Shown here: positions 1-9,181 of the stretch, piece after piece
Position numbering within the stretch: position 1 is the first letter of the stretch
Layout of the letters: the number at the start of each line of letters is the position of its first letter
Assembly: GCF_002007485.1 (NCBI RefSeq)
Contig: NZ_CP015820.1
Span: 310,001 to 374,000 of the forward strand
Length of the DNA: 64,000 nt
Direction of reading: 5' to 3'
Source of the DNA: Ditibartonella apihabitans
Lineage (GTDB): Bacteria; Pseudomonadota; Alphaproteobacteria; Rhizobiales; Rhizobiaceae
Position numbers and translations under genes: made by a program
Notes under the pieces: model-generated
Told to the model about the DNA's origin: nothing
Databases searched by the model: none
What the model saw: only the letters and a program-made list of their open reading frames with translations

Positions 1-533
1 TTACGCGCTGTTCCTGTTAACGAATATCGGAAAAATAGAATAGGAACGCAATTTCCGGTTGAGTTTTACCCCTTGCATTTATGGACGGCGTTTTTGTATG
101 GTCTAACTGCAATTAATAACTTTCCAGCCTGCTGCCTTTGAGTCTTCTCTGATCGGTTGACGATAAGCGGATAACAAAGGTAGTAACGCTATCAAATGAA
201 AATGCTCTTTGTTTTTTCTAAGGGGTTGAAGCCGTGAAACTTGATGGAACAGAACATGTTTTTGTCACCACCAGGTTTGGTACAAGTAGATGGAAAGGGA
301 ATTACGAAACAGAGCGATCTTGGCTGCCTTATGTGGTTTGGCATCGAGGTGGCGCTTGTTGTTAAGGGGAAGTTCTTGGGTGAGTTGAGTTTTTCGTGTT
401 GAATGGATGTGTTTTTGGTTTGTTAAGAGGGTTAACAAACGTGTCGGTCTGTTTTTCGCGGAGTAGTTTTATTTTGGTTATTCAAGGCAAGGATGTTTTG
501 ACCGCGAAGGTGTTGTAACCGTTCGGTTTTCAT
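1..533. other. Non-coding region upstream of dnaA
   Basis: No recognisable gene is seen here. Short open frames exist (for example a 43-codon GTG frame from 233) but match nothing I know. I see no clear DnaA box of the TTATCCACA type, so there is no support for an origin inside this stretch. It holds one GAGTC site at 140-144, a possible CcrM methylation site of the GANTC type, and one perfect 9-bp inverted repeat at 418-440, listed separately. It probably contains the dnaA promoter and 5' leader. Confidence 0.5.
418..440. promoter_or_regulatory. Perfect 9-bp inverted repeat upstream of dnaA
   Basis: The arms GTTTGTTAA (418-426) and TTAACAAAC (432-440) are exact reverse complements separated by 5 bases. 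The element sits about 95 bp before the TTG start of dnaA and has no downstream T run, so it is not terminator-like. The layout TTAA-N5-TTAA resembles a CtrA-type site, but the spacer is shorter than the usual 6-7 bases. It could be a protein operator or a leader hairpin. Confidence 0.4.
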
Positions 534-2063
534 TTGTCTTTGTCAGAGAGAATGTTGCGTAAGATGTCAAATTTGAATGGGATTGTTTCTGGTGAAACCA
601 AAGTAAATGATGATGTTCATCATTTGGTTGCACAAGATGAAGGGGACGAACTTTTTGCACGTGTTATGGCACAGTTGAAAGTTCATGTCGGTAATGAGGC
701 TTATACGAGCTGGTTCGGTCGTCTGCAACTCGATGAATTCAGCCGTAGCCAAGTACGACTTTCTGTTCCGACAGCTTTTTTACGTTCATGGATTACCAAC
801 CATTATGCGACGATTCTGACCGAGCTATGGCGTCAGGAATGTCCGACACTGTTGCGGGTTGACGTTGTTGTGCGCGGAATGAATCGTGTGGTTAAACATC
901 ATGCTCCGCGAAAAGAAGAAGAGACGCATGTTCAAAACCATCAGGAAAACATGGTTGTGTCGTCTTCTCATGGCCGCACAGAGCGTTTTTCCGGAGAAGC
1001 CCAGCAGAGTGTTTTTGGCTCTCCACTTGATTCGCGCTATACCTTTGATACCTTTGTTGAAGGTCCGTCCAATCGCGTGGCTCTTGCTGCAGCCCGTTCG
1101 ATTGCCGAAAGCCACAAAAGTGCTTTGCGCTTCAATCCACTTTTTATTCATGCAGCCGTAGGCTTGGGAAAAACCCATCTTTTGCAAGCAATTGCTGCTG
1201 CCGCTTTGCAGCGTCCAACGCCTGTTCGCGTCATCTATTTGACCGCCGAATATTTTATGTGGCGTTTTGCAACGGCGATCCGCGATAACAACGCTTTGTC
1301 ATTTAAAGAACAATTGCGAGATATCGACCTGCTTATTATTGACGATATGCAATTTTTACAGGGCAAATCGATTCAGCATGAATTCTGTCATTTGCTCAAT
1401 ATGTTGCTTGATAGTGCAAAACAGGTTGTCGTGGCAGCTGATAGGGCGCCAGCCGAGCTTGAATCATTGGATGTCAGGGTGCGCTCACGTTTGCAGGGTG
1501 GTGTTTCGCTCGAAATTGAGTCGCCTGATTATGACATGCGGCTCGAAATGTTGCGCAAGCGCTTGAAAGCAGCCCAACATGATGATCCGTCTATTTCGAT
1601 CCCCGACGAGGTTCTATCCCATATTGCAAGAACTGTTTCCGGTTCGGGGCGCGATCTTGAAGGGGCATTTAACCAGCTTCTGTTCCGTCAATCTTTTGAG
1701 CCGGATCTATCGCTCAATCGTATTGACGAATTGTTGGACCATTTGACGCGCTCGGGCGAACCCAAGCGGATTCGTATCGAAGAAATCCAGCGTGTTGTGG
1801 CTCGTCATTATAATGTTTCCAAGCAGGATTTGTTGTCGAATCGCCGTACGCGGACAATTGTTAAACCGCGTCAGGTTGCGATGTATCTTGCAAAAATGAT
1901 GACACCACGCTCGCTTCCGGAAATTGGCCGTCGCTTTGGCGGACGGGATCACACAACTGTCCTTCATGCAGTGCGCAAGATTGAAGATATGGTCGGTGCC
2001 GATCAGCAATTGGCCAAAGAATTGGAGCTCTTGAAGCGCCTGATTGACGAGCAATCGGCTTGA
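534..2063 (+). CDS. dnaA: Chromosomal replication initiator protein DnaA
   Basis: DnaA is the AAA+ ATPase that binds DnaA boxes, opens the chromosomal origin and loads the helicase. The 509-residue frame shows all expected parts: an N-terminal helicase-interaction domain (about 38-115), a variable linker (120-165), Walker [10 protein letters not shown] near 209-217, Walker B LLIIDD near 266-271, and the C-terminal DNA-binding signature [11 protein letters not shown] near 469-479. The longest start is a TTG at 534; ATG codons at 552 and 564 are in frame, and neither the motifs nor a clear ribosome site decides between them. The gene leads the dnaA-dnaN-recF cluster, with a 197-bp gap before dnaN. 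Function is certain; the start is not. Confidence 0.97.
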   Translation: MSLSERMLRKMSNLNGIVSGETKVNDDVHHLVAQDEGDELFARVMAQLKVHVGNEAYTSWFGRLQLDEFSRSQVRLSVPTAFLRSWITNHYATILTELWRQECPTLLRVDVVVRGMNRVVKHHAPRKEEETHVQNHQENMVVSSSHGRTERFSGEAQQSVFGSPLDSRYTFDTFVEGPSNRVALAAARSIAESHKSALRFNPLFIHAAVGLGKTHLLQAIAAAALQRPTPVRVIYLTAEYFMWRFATAIRDNNALSFKEQLRDIDLLIIDDMQFLQGKSIQHEFCHLLNMLLDSAKQVVVAADRAPAELESLDVRVRSRLQGGVSLEIESPDYDMRLEMLRKRLKAAQHDDPSISIPDEVLSHIARTVSGSGRDLEGAFNQLLFRQSFEPDLSLNRIDELLDHLTRSGEPKRIRIEEIQRVVARHYNVSKQDLLSNRRTRTIVKPRQVAMYLAKMMTPRSLPEIGRRFGGRDHTTVLHAVRKIEDMVGADQQLAKELELLKRLIDEQSA

Positions 2064-2260
2064 ACAGGCCTTTGAGAGAACAAGTCTCGTTAGACTCTGT
2101 CAGAGAGTAGTATCTTGTATTTTATGCAAGAATATTGCCAATCCGGTTTTTATCTGTTTTTCTTGTCGGGTGATTCCTTGGCTTAAAAGGAATCACTACA
2201 TCTTGTTTTATTCAGTTAGAACCCTTTTTAATTGGCAGAATAATTTAGAGAGTGTCCAAT

Positions 2261-3379
2261 ATGCGCATTACAGTCGATCGTAGCCATCTGTTAAAATCTC
2301 TCGGCCGTGTTCATCGTGTTGTCGAACGGCGCAATACGATTCCTATTCTGTCCAATGTGCTTATCAATACAGTTAATTCCGGTGTCGAATTGCAGGCAAC
2401 CGACCTTGATCTTGAGGTCACTGAAACAACATCTGCAAATATCGAACAAGCAGGTTCGACAACTGTTCCTGCCCACCTTCTTTACGAGATCGTGCGCAAG
2501 CTTCCCGAAGGTGGCGAGATTATGCTTTCGGTTTCCGATGACGGCAACGCTATGCAGGTCGTTTCCGGACGCTCGAACTTCCGTTTGCAATGCTTGCCCA
2601 AAGAGGACTTTCCGGAACTTAATGCCGGTGATTTCAGCCATAGTTTTACTTTATCGGCTGCGGCTTTAAAACGATTAATCGACTGCACGCAGTTTGCTAT
2701 TTCCACAGAGGAAACGCGTTATTATCTCAATGGTATCTATTTTCACGTCATTGACGATAAAGGCCTGAAAATACGTACAGTTGCGACCGATGGTCACCGT
2801 CTGGCCGAAGCGGAAACAGACGCACCGTCAGGCTCTGAAGGAATGCCCGGCGTTATTATTCCTCGTAAAGCGGTAGGCGAATTGCAGAAACTGTTGGGAG
2901 AGGAAGCCGAAAGCGAAATAAAGATAGAAGTTTCCGAAACAAAAATACGTTTCACGATTGCTTCTGTTGTGCTGACGTCGAAATTGATAGACGGGACATT
3001 TCCCGATTATCAGCGTGTCATCCCCTTGGGCAATGACAAAAAGCTGACGATCAACCGTCAAAGTTTTGCTGCGGCAGTTGACCGTGTGTCGACCATTTCC
3101 AGTGATCGCGGACGTGCCGTTAAATTGACAATCGAAAATGGTCAATTAACACTCACGGTTAATAATCCTGATTCGGGAAGTGCGGAAGACCAGATTGTTG
3201 CCGATTATGAAGGTGAACCGCTGGAAATCGGTTTCAATTCCAAATATCTCCTTGATATTATGGCACAACTCAACGGTGAAAACGCGGTATTCATGCTCGC
3301 CGACGCAGGTGCACCAACGCTTATTCGCGATAGTGACGATGCTGACGCCCTTTACGTTTTAATGCCAATGCGTGTTTAG
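2261..3379 (+). CDS. dnaN: DNA polymerase III beta subunit (sliding clamp)
   Basis: The beta clamp is a ring-shaped homodimer that tethers DNA polymerase III to DNA and recruits repair proteins. The 372-residue product begins MRITVDRSHLLKSLG and continues through three repeated clamp domains, ending with the typical C-terminal YVLMPMRV. I place the start at the ATG at 2261, because the N-terminus then matches the family; an in-frame GTG lies 9 bases upstream. It follows dnaA, and its last bases overlap the first possible start of recF by 8 bp, which suggests translational coupling. Confidence 0.97.
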   Translation: MRITVDRSHLLKSLGRVHRVVERRNTIPILSNVLINTVNSGVELQATDLDLEVTETTSANIEQAGSTTVPAHLLYEIVRKLPEGGEIMLSVSDDGNAMQVVSGRSNFRLQCLPKEDFPELNAGDFSHSFTLSAAALKRLIDCTQFAISTEETRYYLNGIYFHVIDDKGLKIRTVATDGHRLAEAETDAPSGSEGMPGVIIPRKAVGELQKLLGEEAESEIKIEVSETKIRFTIASVVLTSKLIDGTFPDYQRVIPLGNDKKLTINRQSFAAAVDRVSTISSDRGRAVKLTIENGQLTLTVNNPDSGSAEDQIVADYEGEPLEIGFNSKYLLDIMAQLNGENAVFMLADAGAPTLIRDSDDADALYVLMPMRV

Positions 3380-4670
3380 AGAACGAATGGTAGATGACTC
3401 TGGCAGAAGCGCTGCAAAGGTTTTTATCCGGCAGCTTAAGCTGACCAATTACCGTAATTATCGAAATTTTTCTGCCGATTTTTCCGACCGGATTGTGATC
3501 TTCACCGGACATAACGGTGCCGGTAAAACCAATCTTCTTGAAGCCTTGTCTTTTCTTTCGCCAGGGCGAGGTTTGCGTCGGGCACCTTACGATAGTGTCA
3601 TTCGTGCCGGTCAGCCATCCGGTGCAGGCGAACAAATAGCGTCGGAAGATCGGGATTCGACCGGCTCATTGCAGGCTGAACAGAGGCTTCAAAACGATGC
3701 TGTCGGATTGGAAAATGCACCAACCGGTCATGATGCGGCTCCTGTCCAAAAAGGGGCGGATGGATTTGTCATTTTTGCCCAATTGCATTCGGCTCTTTAT
3801 GGAAATGTCAATATCGGTACGGCAAGTGACACTGCCTCGAATGGTCGCAAAGTGCGAATTAATGGGGAAAGTGTTGCTTCCGACAGACTGACGGAATATT
3901 GCAGAGTGAGCTGGCTTGTTCCATCCATGGACGGTTTGTTTACCGGTCCTGCAAGTGACCGAAGGCGTTTTCTCGATCGCATGGTTCTGGCCATTGATCC
4001 TGCGCATGCTCGCCGCGTGTCGGATTTTGAAAAGGCAATGAGAGCCAGAAACCGGCTTTTAGTGGATGGAAATCGCGACGAATACTGGTTCAATGCATTG
4101 GAAACGCAAATGGCAGAACTTGCTGTTGCCATTGCGGCAGCGCGTATGGATGTCGTGAGACTCATTACAAATATTGATAATTTCGATGCAGAAAACACAT
4201 TTCCGGTACCACTGCTTGATCTTGAGGGAACTATTGAACATTCATTGATGAGGCAATCGGCTGTAGATGTCGAAGAAGACTATAAACAACGCCTCCGCGA
4301 TAAGCGGGAGCTTGATCGCACGGCCGGACGAACGCTTGAAGGGCCGCATAGAAGCGATCTCCTGGTCTTTTACGCCAAAAAGAATATGCCGGCGGCGCTG
4401 TGCTCCACAGGAGAACAAAAAGCCTTATTAACCGGACTCGTTCTTTCACACGCCCGATTGACAGCAGAAATTTCGGGTATGACACCGATTCTTCTGCTTG
4501 ACGAGATGGCCGCCCATCTTGACCAGAAAAGGCGGGCAATATTATTCGATAGCCTTGATAAGCTCGGTGGCCAAACTTTTATGACTGGCACCGATAGCGA
4601 GCTTTTTTCAGCATTGAAGGGGCGTGCGGAATTTTTCGAGATATCCGGTGGACAGTTTACCAAAATTTAA
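3372..4670 (+). CDS. recF: DNA replication and repair protein RecF
   Basis: RecF is an SMC-like ATPase that helps RecOR load RecA at single-strand gaps. Walker A is GHNGAGKTN (about 46-54), the ABC-type signature region is STGEQKALLTGLVLSHA, and Walker B is PILLLDEMAAHLD near 373-385. At up to 432 residues it is longer than the usual 360-385. The excess is a hydrophilic, low-conservation insertion at about residues 80-128, between the LSPGRGLRRAPY segment and the next beta strand. The start at 3372 overlaps dnaN; an ATG at 3387 is an alternative. The catalytic motifs are intact, so the protein is probably functional. Confidence 0.95.
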   Translation: MFRERMVDDSGRSAAKVFIRQLKLTNYRNYRNFSADFSDRIVIFTGHNGAGKTNLLEALSFLSPGRGLRRAPYDSVIRAGQPSGAGEQIASEDRDSTGSLQAEQRLQNDAVGLENAPTGHDAAPVQKGADGFVIFAQLHSALYGNVNIGTASDTASNGRKVRINGESVASDRLTEYCRVSWLVPSMDGLFTGPASDRRRFLDRMVLAIDPAHARRVSDFEKAMRARNRLLVDGNRDEYWFNALETQMAELAVAIAAARMDVVRLITNIDNFDAENTFPVPLLDLEGTIEHSLMRQSAVDVEEDYKQRLRDKRELDRTAGRTLEGPHRSDLLVFYAKKNMPAALCSTGEQKALLTGLVLSHARLTAEISGMTPILLLDEMAAHLDQKRRAILFDSLDKLGGQTFMTGTDSELFSALKGRAEFFEISGGQFTKI

Positions 4671-4724
4671 GAAAATATCACCGACGTTAAGTAAACTCGT
4701 TCGAACATAGAGGGGATACTGACC

Positions 4725-5162
4725 ATGGCAAAAAAGATTACAGTACTCAATGGACCAAATCTGAACTTTTTAGGACGACGTGAACCGGCAATCTACGGTC
4801 GTGAAACATTGAAAGACATTGAAAATATGACTCGGGAATGCGCTCGTTCCCACGGGTTTGATGTCGATTTCTTACAGAGCAATTGCGAAGGCGAATTGGT
4901 TGGCTTTATTCAGGCAGCAATCGGCGAAAGCGTCGCAATAATCATTAATCCGGCGGCCTATAGCCATACTTCAATTGCCATACTCGACGCATTGAAAATG
5001 TTTGAAGGGGTGGTTGTAGAAGTTCATTTGTCGAACATCCACAAAAGAGAAACCTATCGTCACCATTCTTTTGTATCGGAAAGAGCCGATGCTGTTATTG
5101 CAGGCTGCGGAAGTGATGGTTACCGGTTTGCTGTTGAATATATCGTTCAGCACGATTTGTGA
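4725..5162 (+). CDS. aroQ: Type II 3-dehydroquinate dehydratase
   Basis: It catalyses the third step of the shikimate pathway, 3-dehydroquinate to 3-dehydroshikimate, in the cytosol. The 145-residue protein has the normal type II length and motifs: NGPNLNFLGRREPAIYG at the N-terminus with the active-site tyrosine, NPAAYSHTS around 80-88, and EVHLSNIHKRE around 99-109 carrying the catalytic histidine. A GGGG-rich ribosome site lies just upstream. In many rhizobia aroQ is followed by accB and accC; here the next genes are the cyo operon, so the local order differs. Confidence 0.95.
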   Translation: MAKKITVLNGPNLNFLGRREPAIYGRETLKDIENMTRECARSHGFDVDFLQSNCEGELVGFIQAAIGESVAIIINPAAYSHTSIAILDALKMFEGVVVEVHLSNIHKRETYRHHSFVSERADAVIAGCGSDGYRFAVEYIVQHDL

Positions 5163-5241
5163 ATCAAAAATCGTCGGAAAAACCGCGCAATATTGACGCA
5201 GGGGGGGACAAAATACTTGCGAATTTTTACCCAAAGAGTAA

Positions 5242-5284
5242 GACGTTGCCTAGATGATGCCACAATTGTCTTTGTGGCAACGTC
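5242..5284 (+). promoter_or_regulatory. Overlapping inverted repeats upstream of cyoA (possible switching RNA)
   Basis: Two stems share bases. GACGTTGCC at 5242-5250 is the exact reverse complement of GGCAACGTC at 5276-5284. GCCACAA at 5259-5265 is the exact reverse complement of TTGTGGC at 5272-5278. The shared GGC (5276-5278) means both cannot form completely at once. A further short hairpin, GGAAAA/TTTTCC, lies at 5352-5369. The element lies about 150 bp before cyoA, after aroQ. It could be an operator, a terminator-like leader or a structured RNA; no T run follows. Confidence 0.35.
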
Positions 5285-5433
5285 AGTCCAAGTCGGGCTT
5301 CTATGTCTTTTTGGGACAAATAATCTGCCTGACGGGGAAAGTTGGAGAGGTGGAAAAGTCCGCTTTTCCGTGACGAATGAATAGAAATACCCTCGTGCAA
5401 TAATATGCAATGCATATAAAGAGGCAGGTAGGA

Positions 5434-6414
5434 ATGAAGAACTTTGGTAAACTAACAGGGCTGCTGGGCGTCTTAACATCCGCTTTGCTCTTGTCGGGTT
5501 GTGAATTTGATGTTCTTGACCCGGCGGGCTATGTGGCGCGCCACGAGCTAATATTGATTACTACATGCGTTATCGTAATGGCTTGTATTGTCATTCCCGT
5601 GATGATCGCCGTTGTCGCTTTCGCAATTAAATATCGTGCTACCAACACCCAAGCAGAATATCTGCCGGATTGGGGGCACTCCAACAAAGTGGAAACCTTC
5701 ATGTGGGGGATTCCGATTCTTGTTATTATTATTTTGGGTAGCTTGACAGCTTATTTCACTTATAAGCTGGAACCCTCAAAGCCAATTGATAAAGCTGTTG
5801 CCGGAGCACAAGAACCACTCCAGATCGATGCAGTCGCACTTGATTGGAAATGGTTGTTTATCTATCCGCAATATGGCGTAGCTTCGATCAACGAGATCTA
5901 TGCTCCCGAGAACCGTCAGGTTCTCGTGCAGTTGACTTCGGAAAATTCGGTTAACGCTTTCTGGGTCCCGCGTCTTGGTACAGTGTTGTATGCAATGCCG
6001 CAAATGAATGCGAAGTTGCATCTTATTGCTGACCGTCAAGGTGTATTCAAAGGTTCTTCCGCCAATTACAGTGGCGACGGTTTCTCGGAGATGCACTTCA
6101 AATGGAATTCTGTTGCTCAGGCAGATTTTGATAACTGGATTGCCAAAGCTCGTGAAAGCAAAGAAACGCTTGATCGTGCTGGATATCGTCAGCTTTCCTA
6201 TTCGCCGAAAATGGGCGATACTGCCGGTAAGCAAAAAGACGCTGAGGTTCGCTATTTCTCGCAAGTCGAAAAAGGTCTATACTATCGCATCGTGAACCGC
6301 TGCGTAGATAAAGACACGACTTGTAACGAAGATCAGATGAAACTTGCTGCAGCGAAATCTCTGTGGGGTGAACTCTGCTCCGTATTTGATCCCGGTGTGG
6401 TTCAGAAGAAATAA
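5434..6414 (+). CDS. cyoA: Cytochrome o ubiquinol oxidase subunit II
   Basis: Subunit II of the bo3-type quinol oxidase, a membrane-anchored lipoprotein with a periplasmic cupredoxin domain. From the ATG at 5434 (ribosome site AGGTAGGA) the 326-residue product starts with a lipoprotein signal ending in LLLSGC, then two membrane helices, then the soluble domain. The copper A ligand cysteines of cytochrome c oxidases are absent (region around YAMPQMNAKLHL), which marks it as a quinol oxidase. It is the first gene of cyoABCD. A longer frame from 5410 exists but puts extra residues in front of the signal peptide. Confidence 0.96.
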   Translation: MKNFGKLTGLLGVLTSALLLSGCEFDVLDPAGYVARHELILITTCVIVMACIVIPVMIAVVAFAIKYRATNTQAEYLPDWGHSNKVETFMWGIPILVIIILGSLTAYFTYKLEPSKPIDKAVAGAQEPLQIDAVALDWKWLFIYPQYGVASINEIYAPENRQVLVQLTSENSVNAFWVPRLGTVLYAMPQMNAKLHLIADRQGVFKGSSANYSGDGFSEMHFKWNSVAQADFDNWIAKARESKETLDRAGYRQLSYSPKMGDTAGKQKDAEVRYFSQVEKGLYYRIVNRCVDKDTTCNEDQMKLAAAKSLWGELCSVFDPGVVQKK

Positions 6415-6423
6415 AATTATCGA

Positions 6424-6463
6424 GGAAGGGGCATCTACCTTCTCGAAAGGTAACGTCCCCTCC
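6424..6463 (+). promoter_or_regulatory. Stable hairpin in the cyoA-cyoB gap
   Basis: GGA-GGGG (6424-6431, with one bulged A) pairs with CCCC-TCC (6457-6463), and TACCTT (6436-6441) pairs with AAGGTA (6447-6452). No long T run follows, so it is more likely an mRNA processing or stability element than a terminator. It may help set the ratio of subunit II to the other subunits, which is inference. Confidence 0.45.
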
Positions 6464-6494
6464 AAACCGAAATTCATTTAATATGGGTTGAAAA

Positions 6495-8513
6495 ATGTTT
6501 GGAAGACTTACAGACCCTGTAGCCGGAGCGTTTCACGCGCTAACGAATGAGCCGATCGTCCTTTACACCTGCCTTGTTGTAGTTGCATTGGCCGTCGTTA
6601 TTCTTGCCGCTATTACGCTGCTCGGCTGGTGGGGAATATTGTGGCGCAATTGGATCACATCTGTTGATCACAAGCGCGTCGGCATTATGTATATTGTCCT
6701 CGCAATTGTCATGCTTGTCCGTGGCTTTGCAGATGCTATCATGATGCGTACACACCAAGCGTTCGCGCTTGGATCAGAGACTGCGGGTTATTTACCGCCT
6801 GATCACTTTGACCAGATTTTCTCGGCACACGGCACAATCATGATTTTCTTCATGGCAACGCCGCTATTGTTCGGTATTTTGAACTATGTTCTGCCGCTGC
6901 AACTTGGTGCTCGCGATGTGGCCTTTCCATTTGCCAACAACCTTGGCTTCTGGATTACATGCGCCGGTGCGATTCTGATCAACATTTCACTCGGTATCGG
7001 TAACTTTGGCCGTGGTGGTTGGTTGATGTATCCACCTTTCTCGGAATTGCTGAATAGCCCTGACACGGGTGTTGACTATTATCTGTGGTCACTGCAGCTA
7101 TCAGGTATTGCGACGACGATGGGTGCTGTCAACTTTGTTGCCACTATCGTCAAATGTCGTGCTCCCGGAATGACAATGTGGAAGATGCCGGTATTCTGCT
7201 GGTGCGCATTGGTTTCGAACGTTCTTATCCTTATCATCTATCCGCCGCTGACAGTTGCTTATGCACTGCTCGCCGGTGATCGTTACCTTGATATGAACTT
7301 CTTCACCAATACAGCCGGTGGTAACCCGATGGTCTGGATCAACTACGTTTGGATTTTCGGTCACCCGGAAGTTTACGTTCTGGTTGTTCCTGCATTCGGT
7401 ATCATTTCCGAAATCGTTCCGACATTCTCGTCAAAACGCCTTTTCGGTTACACCTCGATGGTTTGGGCCGTCCTTGTTATCTTGATCCTGTCGATCATCG
7501 TTTGGGGACACCACTTCTTCACAATGGGTGGCGGCGAAGCCGTTAATACCTTCTTCGGTACTGCAACCATGATTATTGCTATTCCGACCGGTGTTAAGGT
7601 CTTCAACTGGCTCTTCACAATGTATAAAGGACGCATCCGTTTCGAACCTCCGATGTTGTGGTGCATGGGTATGATGTTCACCTTTGTTGGTGGTGGTCTT
7701 ACCGGTGTTCTGCTTTCGATCGTTCCTTCGGACTGGCAGTTCCACAACTCTTTGTTCCTGGTTGCCCACTTCCACCACACAATTCTTGGTGGTGTTGTGT
7801 TTGCTTACCTCGGTGCATTGGCGTTCTGGTTCCCGAAAGCTTTCGGTGTCAAGCCGAACCGCGCATTGGGTATTGCTTCGTTCTGGTGCTGGTTCATCGG
7901 CTTCTACGTAGCATTCTTCCCGATCTATGCAGTTGGCTTGATGGGTGCTACACGTCGTTTGCAGCACTATGTCGAACCAAGCTGGCAGCCTTTGTTCATC
8001 ACAGCAGCTATTGGTGCATTCATCATCCTTCTTGGTATCCTGTGCTTTGTTCTGCAGGTATTGATCGCCATCTGGTATGGCATCAAGCATAGAGGCAAAT
8101 TGCCGATCACACAGAACGATCCGTGGGGCGATGCCCGTACTCTGGAATGGTCAATCTCTTGCCCGCCTCCTGCTTACAACTTTGCTACAGTCCCTGTCGT
8201 TCAAGCGGACGATGCCTATTGGGATATGAAACAACGCGGTGAGCATCGTAAAACTTCGGGCTTCGAGAAGATCCATATGCCTTCCAACACGATTGCAGGC
8301 TTTATTTCCGGCATGTTGATGTTGGTACTTGGCTTCTCTCTCGTATGGCACATCTGGTGGCTGGCTGTAATTACGTTCGTTGGCTTCATTTTGACCATTC
8401 TGCTTCATTCGCTTAATGGAAACCATGCAGGCTATTACATCTCGGCTGAAGAAGTACAGAAGACTGAAGACGAATTCAGCGCTGTTCTTAAAGCACAAGG
8501 AGTAAAAGCATGA
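6495..8513 (+). CDS. cyoB: Cytochrome o ubiquinol oxidase subunit I
   Basis: Catalytic heme-copper subunit that oxidises ubiquinol, reduces oxygen to water and pumps protons. The 672-residue protein is almost wholly transmembrane. Visible motifs include AHGTIMIFF (heme ligand histidine, helix II), WIFGHPEVYVLVVPAFG (copper B histidine and the cross-linked tyrosine), HHFFTMG (further copper B histidines), and VAHFHHTILGG carrying the heme-ligand histidines. The RGFADA segment near the N-terminus corresponds to the ubiquinol-binding region of the family. The stop overlaps the cyoC start as ATGA, so the two are translationally coupled. Confidence 0.98.
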   Translation: MFGRLTDPVAGAFHALTNEPIVLYTCLVVVALAVVILAAITLLGWWGILWRNWITSVDHKRVGIMYIVLAIVMLVRGFADAIMMRTHQAFALGSETAGYLPPDHFDQIFSAHGTIMIFFMATPLLFGILNYVLPLQLGARDVAFPFANNLGFWITCAGAILINISLGIGNFGRGGWLMYPPFSELLNSPDTGVDYYLWSLQLSGIATTMGAVNFVATIVKCRAPGMTMWKMPVFCWCALVSNVLILIIYPPLTVAYALLAGDRYLDMNFFTNTAGGNPMVWINYVWIFGHPEVYVLVVPAFGIISEIVPTFSSKRLFGYTSMVWAVLVILILSIIVWGHHFFTMGGGEAVNTFFGTATMIIAIPTGVKVFNWLFTMYKGRIRFEPPMLWCMGMMFTFVGGGLTGVLLSIVPSDWQFHNSLFLVAHFHHTILGGVVFAYLGALAFWFPKAFGVKPNRALGIASFWCWFIGFYVAFFPIYAVGLMGATRRLQHYVEPSWQPLFITAAIGAFIILLGILCFVLQVLIAIWYGIKHRGKLPITQNDPWGDARTLEWSISCPPPAYNFATVPVVQADDAYWDMKQRGEHRKTSGFEKIHMPSNTIAGFISGMLMLVLGFSLVWHIWWLAVITFVGFILTILLHSLNGNHAGYYISAEEVQKTEDEFSAVLKAQGVKA

Positions 8514-9181
8514 GCGCTACAGCAGTAACAACCGCTCACGCGGAAAACCACCACGACGGTAGTTCGACAATGGTCTTCGGGTTCTGGGTTTATATCCTTT
8601 CCGACCTGATCATCTTCGCAACTCTGTTCGCTACATTTGCAGTGTTCGCCTCCGCTTACGGCGGCGGACCTGCCGGTAAGGATTTCATCAGCCTCAATTA
8701 CGTGCTTTGCGAAACAGCTTTGCTGTTGTTCTCGTCAATCACTTATGGCATGGCAATGGTGCAGGTTCGTAATGGTAATATCGGCGGGGTAAAAACCTGG
8801 CTTGCTATTACTTTTATTCTTGGCCTCGCATTCATTGGAATGGAATTGAATGAATTCCATGAGCTTCTCTTCGGGAAGGAAAATGTTTTCTTCTTTGATC
8901 CGAATGCTTATGCGGGTGTGGATCCTGAAACCGGTGTTCGCACATTCGGTAAAGAAGTTCTGTCGGCTTATTGGTCGTCATTCTTCATGCTGGTTGGCAC
9001 ACACGGTATTCACGTTACGACCGGCTTGATCTGGATGGTATTGATGTTCTTGCATCTTGGCCGTCACGGTTTGGATAAAGATAACAAGACTCGTTTGTCG
9101 TGTCTTTCTATCTTCTGGCACTTCCTTGACATTATCTGGGTTGGTGTCTTCACAGCCGTCTATCTTTTGGGAGCACTATAA
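8510..9181 (+). CDS. cyoC: Cytochrome o ubiquinol oxidase subunit III
   Basis: Non-catalytic integral membrane subunit of the quinol oxidase, 223 residues with about five helices. The segments FWVYILSDLIIFATLFATF near the N-terminus and GTHGIHVTTGLIW and SIFWHFLDIIWVGVFT toward the C-terminus are typical of the heme-copper oxidase subunit III family. An AAGGAG ribosome site lies inside the end of cyoB, and its stop TAA shares one base with the cyoD ATG. Confidence 0.97.
   Translation: MSATAVTTAHAENHHDGSSTMVFGFWVYILSDLIIFATLFATFAVFASAYGGGPAGKDFISLNYVLCETALLLFSSITYGMAMVQVRNGNIGGVKTWLAITFILGLAFIGMELNEFHELLFGKENVFFFDPNAYAGVDPETGVRTFGKEVLSAYWSSFFMLVGTHGIHVTTGLIWMVLMFLHLGRHGLDKDNKTRLSCLSIFWHFLDIIWVGVFTAVYLLGAL

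Noticed and set aside
233..364. 43-codon GTG frame upstream of dnaA
   Set aside because: An AAGGGG lies upstream, but nothing about the product is recognisable and it is short.
1..533. Replication origin next to dnaA
   Set aside because: No DnaA box cluster is visible; in many alphaproteobacteria the origin is not beside dnaA.
7431..8090. 219-codon minus-strand frame inside cyoB
   Set aside because: Antisense to subunit I; charged composition mirrors its hydrophobic codons.
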